13,202 nt of DNA from Actinomycetota bacterium (GTDB lineage: Bacteria > Actinomycetota > Acidimicrobiia > Acidimicrobiales > Aldehydirespiratoraceae), in the NCBI GenBank assembly GCA_012271125.1, contig JAAXHB010000115.1, forward strand, positions 2,781 to 15,982, in the 5' to 3' direction. The notes below the pieces were generated by a model. It was not told where the DNA came from. It did no database searches and was given only the letters and a program-made list of their open reading frames with translations. Within the stretch, counting starts at the first letter, position 1. The number at the start of each line of letters is the position of its first letter. Of the stretch, positions 8,042-13,202 are shown piece after piece. The translations under genes and the position numbers were made by a program.

Positions 8042-8111
8042 TAGCTGTTAGCTAAAGTAAAGCTAGTAGCTCATGACTACTTATATATAGGAGAAAGGCC
8101 TGTACAGCTAA
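8042..8111 (+). tRNA. trnM(cau): tRNA (CAU), probable initiator Met
   Basis: Acceptor TAGCTGT pairs perfectly with ACAGCTA (8104-8110), discriminator A8111. The D stem is GCT/AGC, the anticodon stem AGTAG/CTACT is perfect, loop CTCATGA gives CAT with U33, and the T arm is ATAGG-AGAAAGG-CCTGT. The loop part TCATGA resembles yeast mitochondrial initiator tRNA, which favours the initiator role, but the stem lacks the run of G-C pairs typical of initiators. It could instead be an Ile tRNA with a modified C34; sequence alone does not decide. Confidence 0.9.
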
Positions 8112-8134
8112 AGGGGAGGGGGTAATGGGTGGGT

Positions 8135-8206
8135 GGCAGTATAGACTAATGGGTAGGTTAATAGGTTCATAGTCTATAGGTAAAGGTTCAACGCCTTAAG
8201 CTGCCA
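8135..8206 (+). tRNA. trnM(cau): tRNA (CAU), elongator Met or Ile (lysidine type)
   Basis: Acceptor GGCAGTA pairs with AGCTGCC (8199-8205) apart from A-A at pair seven. The D stem is GACT/GGTT, the anticodon stem ATAGG/TCTAT, and loop TTCATAG gives CAT with U33. The T arm AAAGG-TTCAACG-CCTTA is the only T-loop here that keeps the standard TTC. A second CAU tRNA is expected because AUA is read as Ile and is very common in these genes. Elongator Met and lysidine-modified Ile are both possible. It ends three bases before nad2. Confidence 0.9.
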
Positions 8207-8208
8207 CT

Positions 8209-9540
8209 ATGGGTAACGGATTATTAATAGAGGGAATAATAGGGGTGGGGGGAATAGTACTATTATTATATAGGGGAGGAAGTGGAGAGAGGAGGTGATT
8301 ATTATTGGTAAGCATAATATCGCTAGTGCTGTTAATAGCGGTGGATAAGGGGGTGGGTGATATAGTAGTAGTAGAGGATACCTTAACAAGGGAGATGAGG
8401 GTATTAATAATAATACTAGTATTATGGGGCATACAGCAACAAAGGGGTAGAGAGGGGTGGGTAATAATAATGGTAGGGTTAGGGGGGATAGTAATAGTAG
8501 GGGCAGGAAATATATTATTACTGTATATGGCAATAGAGCTACAGGCAATAAGTATATATATACTGTTAGGGCAGGGGAGAAAAAGGGTAGAGGGGTTAGA
8601 GGGGGCAATAAAGTATTATATAATAGGGGGATTGGCGACAGGGTTAATGGCATATGGGTGATCACTACAATATAAAAGTACAGGGGAAATAAGTATAAGT
8701 GGTGAAAATATATTAATAGGGGGAGGGCTAGGGAAAATATTAGTAACAATAGGGTTATTAGTAAAGGTAGCGGCAGTACCAGTGCATATGTGAGCACCAG
8801 ACGTATATGAAGGGGCAAGTATATTAGTAGTAGGGCTGTTGTCAACAATAGGGAAAATAAGTATAATAGGGGCAATAATCCATATAGGGCCAGTAAGTAA
8901 TGTAGTAGTAGTAAGTGGTATACTGAGCCTATTATACGGGGGGTTAGGTGCAATAAATCAGACAAAGTTAAAAAGGCTATTGGCCTATAGTGGGATAGTC
9001 CATATGGGGTATATACTACTAGGGCTATCAATAGGTAGTTATGAGGGGATGCAGGGGGTAATAGTATATATAGTGATATATATAGTAACATTAGTGGGAA
9101 TAATAACTTTACTAAGGGGTAGGGGTAAGGAGAGTATAAGGGATTATATAGGGATGTCTATAGAGAATAAATTATTGGCAATAACGTTGGGGGTATTATT
9201 ACTATCGTTAGCGGGTATGCCACCATTGATGGGCTTTATAAGTAAATGGTTAGTAATAGCAGCAGTAATAGCGGCGGGAAACTGACTAATGGGTATAATA
9301 GGGGGAGTAATAATAATAGTAAATATAGTATACTATGCGCGCTTACTACATATACAGTATTTTAGTATAAGGGGGTGGGAGTGAATGGTAATTCAGCGGG
9401 TAGTAGAGGGTATAAAGAGTATAGGGTATAAGGAGGGATATTGAATAGGAGGGGCAGTATATATAGGGGTAATGGGTATATGATTGCCAAGTATATGGCT
9501 ATATATAGGTAATATGGGAGCAATAGGCCTATATAAGTAA
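8209..9540 (+). CDS. nad2: NADH dehydrogenase subunit 2
   Basis: A 443-residue membrane-arm subunit of complex I, one of the three antiporter-like subunits. The frame runs through several TGA Trp codons (residues 30, 151, 195 and others), including the conserved HMWAPDVYEGA. Key residues: E110 in LYMAIELQAIS; K186 in LVKVAAVPVHMW; GAINQTKLKRLLAYSGIVHMGY; and LSLAGMPPLMGFISKW near the C-terminus. The ATG at 8209 lies just after a CAU tRNA. The TAA stop at 9538-9540 shares its last A with the ATG of nad5, so the two are probably translated from one transcript. Length is within the range for fungal and protist homologues. Confidence 0.95.
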
Positions 9541-11366
9541 TGTATTTATTAGTAATAGGTGGGCCATTGATGGGGGCAGTAATAGTAGGGATATTAGGTA
9601 GGTATATAGGGGGGAAGGGGATAAATATAGTAATATTGTTGGGAACACTAATAGGGGTAATAGTAGCAATATTGCAGGGCTATGAAGTATTATTGTGTGG
9701 GGCAACAACTTATATAAGTATAGGGGAGTGGGTAAAGATAGGGGAAGTGGAGGTATATTGGGGTATACAGTTGGATAAGATAAGTAGTATAATGGTATTA
9801 GTGGTATTGCCAGTATCGATGGTAATACAAGGGTATTCAATAGGCTATATGGGGGGAGATAAGCATAGGGGAAGATTTATGCTGTATATGGGCTTATTTA
9901 CAGCATTAATGGTAATATTAGTAACAGCGGATAACTACTTACAACTATTTATAGGGTGAGAGGGGGTAGGCTTATGCTCATACTTATTAATAGGCTATTG
10001 GGGGACAAGGGTAATGGCAATAAAGGCGGCAATAAAGGCAATAATAGTAAACCGTATAGGGGACTTAGGGCTATTATTGGGTATACTAGGTATATATAAG
10101 GCGACAGGAGGGATAAGCTATACAGTAGTAGACGGTGTATTATGGGGTAGTAGTAGAGAAGGGTTATTATGTATACTGCTATTAATAGGGGCAATGGGAA
10201 AGTCGGCACAAATAGGCTTATTTATATGGTTAGTAGACGCAATGGAGGGGCCAACGCCGGTATCTTCACTAATACATGCGGCAACAATGGTAACAGCGGG
10301 AGTATACCTATTAATAAGGGCACAAGGGCTATATATAAATAATAAGGGAATAATGGTAGTAGTGGGAGTAATAGGGGCATTGACGGCAATATTAGGGGCA
10401 ACCTCAGCAATAGGACAAAACGATATAAAAAAAATAATAGCATATTCAACAAGTAGCCAGTTAGGCTATATGGTGGCGGCAACGGGAGTAGGGGCTTATT
10501 GGGGAAGTCTTTACCATTTAGTAAACCATGCTTATTATAAGGGGCTACTCTTTATGGGAGCGGGTGCAGTAATACACGCAATGGGAGAAGAGCAGGATAT
10601 AAGAAAATATGGGGGACTAGTGAGAGGATTACCGTTAACCTATATATTAATGTTAATAGGTAGTGTAGCCTTAGTAGGAGTGCCTTATACGGCAGGCTAT
10701 TACTCAAAGGAGAGGATAATAGAGGAGACGGCAATGGTAAATAGTATAATAATAGTAAATTGGTTATTAATGGGGGGAGCAGTAATAACAGCAATATATA
10801 GTGTAAGATTACTAATATATACCTTTATAGGGGCAAGTAATGGTAATAAGTATATAGTAAGGGGAGTAAGGGAGGGGGAGAAGACAATGTTAATAACAAT
10901 GGGAATATTAGGGGTAGGGAGTATAACAATAGGGTATATGGGTAAAGAGTTGTTGCTAGGGGAGAGTAATATAGTAGTAATAGGGGTATGGGAGAAAAGC
11001 TTACCAATAATAGGGAGTATATTGGGGGCAGTAACAGGGGGAGTACTATATAAGTGGGGGGAGTTATGGGGAAAGGGGGGAAAAAGACTACAGGGAGTAT
11101 ACACATTACTACAAGGGGGGTGACATTATACAAGTATAATAAATAGGTGAGTAGTAAAGAGTATATGGTCAATAGGGTATAAGGGTATATATAAGGGGGT
11201 AGATAAGGGGCTATTAGAGAGAGTAGGGCCAGGGGGTATAAAGGATATAGTAATAAGGGTAGCAGGAGAAGTAAGTAATATACAAGGGGGAAAAGTATAT
11301 AATTATATAGTAATAATGGGCATATACCTGGCGATGGGTATATGGGGTATAATATATGAGTGGTAA
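9540..11366 (+). CDS. nad5: NADH dehydrogenase subunit 5
   Basis: A 608-residue membrane subunit, the distal antiporter-like subunit of complex I. Diagnostic stretches: DNYLQLFIGWEGVGLCSYLL (about 131-150), where Trp140 is TGA and E141 is the membrane glutamate; K221 in GAMGKSAQIG; DAMEGPTPVSSLIHAATMVT with H246; and QNDIKKIIAYSTSSQLGYM. After the TGA at 11121 the frame continues through DKGLLERVGPGGIKDI to a final membrane helix and TAA 11364-11366, which matches the C-terminal lateral-helix part of the family. Most mitochondrial homologues have GLHIWLPDAMEGP; here it is GLFIWLVDAMEGP, losing the His and Pro. It overlaps nad2 by one base. Confidence 0.96.
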
Positions 11367-11396
11367 TATAGGGGAAAATAATAGGCAAAGTAAGGG

Positions 11397-12119
11397 ATGG
11401 GTGGCTTAATAAGAAAAATACAAGGAGATGTAGGGGAGAGCTGGCAGTGGGGCTTCCAGGACAGTAGTAGCCCTTTAATGGAGGAAATAATAGGCTTACA
11501 TGACCAAGTAATGTATATAGTAGTAGTAATAATAGGACTAATAGTGTGATTAATAGTAAAGGCAGTAGTAGGTAAAAGGTATAATAGATATTTAGTAGAG
11601 GGGACAACAATAGAGATAGTGTGGACAATAATCCCTGCAATAGTATTAATACTAGTAGCGTTTCCGTCATTAAGACTATTATATATAATAGACGAGGTAG
11701 TAGATGTGGGCGTAACAATAAAGGCAATAGGCCATCAGTGGTATTGGGCTTATGAGTATAGTGACTATAAGGGAAAAATAGTATATGACTCTTATATGGT
11801 GGCAACAGGGGATTTACCAGAGGGGGGGTTACGGCTATTAGAGGTGGATAATAGGGTAGTACTACCAATAAATACGCCTATAAGAGTAATGGTAACGGCG
11901 GCGGATGTTATACATAGTTTTGCAGTACCCTCTTTGGGAGTAAAGATGGACGGCATACCTGGTAGGCTTAACCAAATAAATATATATATAAGGAGGCCGG
12001 GCGTATACTATGGGCAATGTTCAGAGATATGCGGAGCTAACCATTCATTTATGCCTATAGTAGTGGAGGGGGTACTAATGGATAAGTATATAGAGTGGAT
12101 AAGGGGAAATAAAGAGTAG
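11397..12119 (+). CDS. cox2: Cytochrome c oxidase subunit 2
   Basis: A 240-residue subunit carrying the CuA centre that accepts electrons from cytochrome c on the intermembrane-space side. Residue 51 is a TGA Trp in the first membrane helix; the second helix follows IEIVWTIIPAIVLILVAFPS (72-91). The aromatic motif IGHQWYWAYEYSDY is at 111-124. CuA ligands are H173, C208, E210 (backbone), C212, H216 and M219, all present in HSFAVPSLGV and CSEICGANHSFM. The ATG at 11397 gives a short N-terminus without a clear long presequence. It stops at TAG 12117-12119. The last codons and stop fall inside the first unit of a 22-bp tandem repeat. Confidence 0.97.
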
Positions 12120-12173
12120 GGGAAGGGGTAATAAAGAGTAGGGGAAGGGGTAATAAAGAGTAGGGGAAGGGCT
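12108..12173 (+). repeat. 22-bp tandem repeat, three units, spanning the cox2 stop and trnA start
   Basis: Three head-to-tail units at 12108-12129, 12130-12151 and 12152-12173, identical except for one base near the end of the third. Each has the form AATAAAGAGTAGGGGAAGG plus three bases. Unit 1 carries the cox2 stop (AAAGAGTAG); unit 3 runs into the trnA acceptor stem. Slippage or duplication of the 3' junction explains it. Confidence 0.95.
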
Positions 12174-12239
12174 ATTAGTTAATAAAAATAATTAGTATTT
12201 TGCAGATACTAGTAAAGAGAGAAAGGCTCTTATAGACCG
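12169..12239 (+). tRNA. trnA(ugc): tRNA-Ala (UGC)
   Basis: Acceptor GGGCTAT pairs with ATAGACC (12232-12238) except at pair 3-70, where G faces A. The D stem GTTA/TAAT and anticodon stem AGTAT/ATACT are perfect; loop TTTGCAG gives TGC with U33; the T arm is AAGAG-AGAAAGG-CTCTT. Alanine tRNAs are recognised mainly by a G3-U70 wobble, so G-A at exactly that pair is notable. The base after the acceptor is G, not the usual A. Its 5' end lies in the third tandem-repeat unit. Confidence 0.9.
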
Positions 12240-12251
12240 AGGGGTACGAGG

Positions 12252-12538
12252 GCGAGCCGTAAAATAGGCGTAATATTTATAAGGCCCGGGCTATGATACA
12301 GGGAGATGTAGTAGTAGTAGTAGTGGGTAAAGACAATAGTATAGTAAAACAAGGCGAGTGAGAGAGTAGTAACAAGCGAGCAGTAAAATGGGCGTAAGAT
12401 TGTAAAGACAATAGGATAGTAAAACAAGGCGAGTGAGAGAGTAGTAACAAGCGAGCCGTAAAAATAGGCGTAATATTTATAAGGCCCCGGCTATGATACA
12501 GGGAGATGTTGTAGTAGTAGTAGTGGGTAAAAAACAAT
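12252..12538 (+). repeat. Composite tandem repeat array
   Basis: Two kinds of block alternate. An 86-88 base block occurs at 12252-12337 and 12451-12538, with differences such as GCCCGGGC against GCCCCGGC and variable TAG runs. A second block, which includes AAGGCGAGTGAGAGAGTAGT, repeats with a 75-base period at 12332 and 12407. Each long block begins with GCGAGCCGTAAAATAGGC-like sequence resembling the D arm of trnE, but I find no complete cloverleaf. No coding sense is apparent. It lies between trnA and the tRNA-like sequence and may be control-region-like or recombination-prone DNA. Confidence 0.88.
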
Positions 12539-12595
12539 GTTTTACCAAACCGTTGGAGAAGTTACTGGGAATATTATAAGTAATAGCCGGGGCCT
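12482..12595. repeat. Inverted repeat, 13-bp arms
   Basis: AGGCCCCGGCTAT at 12482-12494 is the exact reverse complement of ATAGCCGGGGCCT at 12583-12595. The left arm is in the second long repeat block; the right arm is outside the array. The arms are unusually GC-rich for this DNA. In RNA or single-stranded DNA they could close a hairpin with a loop of about 88 bases. Confidence 0.8.
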
Positions 12596-12644
12596 ATTGT
12601 AGTACTAAGTGAGTATTGTGGGTAAGCAGTGGGTAAGTTGGGAG

Positions 12645-12712
12645 GGACTATTAGTTAATATATAATATAGGCATAGTAGCATAAGTAAGGAGAGGAATAC
12701 TCCTATAGTCCT
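12645..12712 (+). tRNA. tRNA-like sequence related to trnA, anticodon unclear
   Basis: Acceptor GGACTAT pairs perfectly with ATAGTCC (12705-12711). The D stem GTTA/TAAT and T arm AGGAG-AGGAATA-CTCCT are also perfect, and the 5' part and the variable region AGTA closely match trnA. The anticodon arm is one base short: the best stem is TAGGC/GCATA with a G-A mismatch and the six-base loop ATAGTA, so no standard anticodon can be read. It may be a decayed duplicate of trnA, a recruited tRNA, or a tRNA repaired after transcription. Confidence 0.5.
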
Positions 12713-12758
12713 CCTGTAAGGGGTAGTAGTAAATATATAATATACTGTTGGTATATTG

Positions 12759-12787
12759 TGCTTACTAGCGGAGCTAGCGAAGTATAA
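12759..12787 (+). repeat. Short dispersed repeat, copy 3
   Basis: This copy matches copy 2 (1450-1478) over 29 bases and the window start over 22. It lies after the tRNA-like sequence and before the final gene-free stretch. Copies 2 and 3 have the same orientation and enclose all the protein genes of the window. Confidence 0.92.
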
Positions 12788-13202
12788 TGAATTAGGTAGT
12801 AGGGTAAGTAGGTAGCCTGGGAGATAGGGAGCCTATACCGGTAGGTAGGGCGAGCGGGTAATATAGTGTGTAGTTAAGGGAGACATAGTCAAATAGTATA
12901 GTAGGTCTATAGTATTGCTGGGAGATTTGTGGGAGTACCCGCATATATACCCGCGGAGGGGTGTTATGGGAATAGTAGCTTACTATGGGGGTTGGGAGCT
13001 TTATGGTTAATTGGGCTATAGGTAAAAGGGTATTATATTTAGTGGGGTATAAGGGGATTTATCGGGCGATCAATATACTGGGGTAGCTTTCCAAGCTGGT
13101 ATATTATTTAGCTACTAATTTTATAGGGGTAATGAGTAATCGTTGCAACATTGAGGTCAAATATTGGGCAAATAATTAGTAGGTAAAAGCAGTACTAGGG
13201 TA
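12788..13202. other. Gene-free, structured terminal stretch
   Basis: About 415 bases with no gene I can recognise. Possible RNA structure: GCGGGTA (12854-12860) complements either of two TACCCGC copies at 12936-12942 and 12948-12954; AATATAC (13072-13078) pairs with GTATATT (13099-13105) around AGCTT-TCC-AAGCT; and GTAGCT (13083-13088) pairs with AGCTAC (13110-13115) as an alternative. From about 12990 a frame interrupted by a TAG (near 13084) uses T- and C-ending codons (GCT, ACT, CGT, AAC, GTC) that the mitochondrial genes avoid. It could be the edge of an intron or a decayed inserted ORF, but I see no diagnostic motif. Confidence 0.5.

Noticed and set aside
10825..11868. A 347-codon open frame on the - strand, with a similar 294-codon one at 8207-9091
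   Set aside because: Both lie antisense to nad5/cox2 and nad2, whose conserved motifs are unmistakable. The predicted proteins are Leu/Pro/Tyr/Ile-rich, as expected when a C-poor, purine-rich strand is read backwards, and they show no family motifs.
12252..12337. tRNA gene suggested by GAGCCGTAAAATAGGC
   Set aside because: The D-arm resemblance to trnE is real, but no anticodon stem, T arm or acceptor follows with correct spacing.
12230..12537. Two - strand open frames of 65 and 86 codons
   Set aside because: They consist of the repeated DNA of the composite array, giving repeated peptide blocks with no recognisable domain.
12871..12900. Possible group I intron P7 strand (AGACATAGTC resembles AAGATATAGTC)
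   Set aside because: I could not find a matching P7 5' strand or P/Q elements nearby, so a ten-base resemblance is not enough.
1..13202. CRISPR array, bacterial operon or phage interpretation
   Set aside because: No regular spacer-repeat structure or bacterial signals are present; the gene content is purely mitochondrial.

Overview
This window is mitochondrial DNA. On the + strand it carries both mitochondrial ribosomal RNAs, six complex I subunits (nad4, nad6, nad3, nad1, nad2, nad5), cox2, at least twelve tRNA genes and one tRNA-like sequence. Nothing is supported on the - strand. UGA must be read as tryptophan, because every protein gene except nad3 contains in-frame TGA codons, several at conserved Trp positions (WEGVG in nad5, HMWAPD in nad2). 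UAA and UAG are real stops, AGR is Arg and AUA behaves as Ile. With the bacterial-like rRNA cores and the fungal/holozoan-looking Cox2, this suggests an opisthokont protist or early-branching fungus using code 4. I cannot name the species.

Layout: 1-22 copy 1 of a short repeat; ~58-1396 rns; 1450-1478 repeat copy 2; 1569-3011 nad4; trnH; trnE; 3206-3745 nad6; 3768-4124 nad3, whose end overlaps trnL(uag); trnG and trnV back to back; ~4377-6690 rnl; trnR(ucg), trnD, trnC; 6959-7903 nad1; trnL(uaa) and two CAU tRNAs; 8209-9540 nad2, overlapping nad5 (9540-11366) by one base; 11397-12119 cox2; trnA inside a 22-bp tandem repeat; 12252-12538 a composite repeat array; a tRNA-like sequence; repeat copy 3; then about 400 bp of structured sequence with no recognised gene. 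The tRNAs sit between genes and probably serve as processing signals in long + strand transcripts.

The genes belong to two systems: NADH:ubiquinone oxidoreductase membrane-arm subunits plus Cox2 of cytochrome c oxidase, and the rRNAs and tRNAs that translate them. cox1, cox3, cob, nad4L, the atp genes and many tRNAs are not in this window.

The strand is very poor in C and rich in purines, most visibly in the RNAs. The rRNAs have changed at highly conserved positions, but with compensating changes at the paired positions. The tRNAs have changed too: T-loops mostly lack TTC, three tRNAs lack U33, and several acceptor stems contain purine-purine mismatches. This points either to a heavily drifted but functional RNA set or to RNA editing. 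It is the most interesting property of the window.
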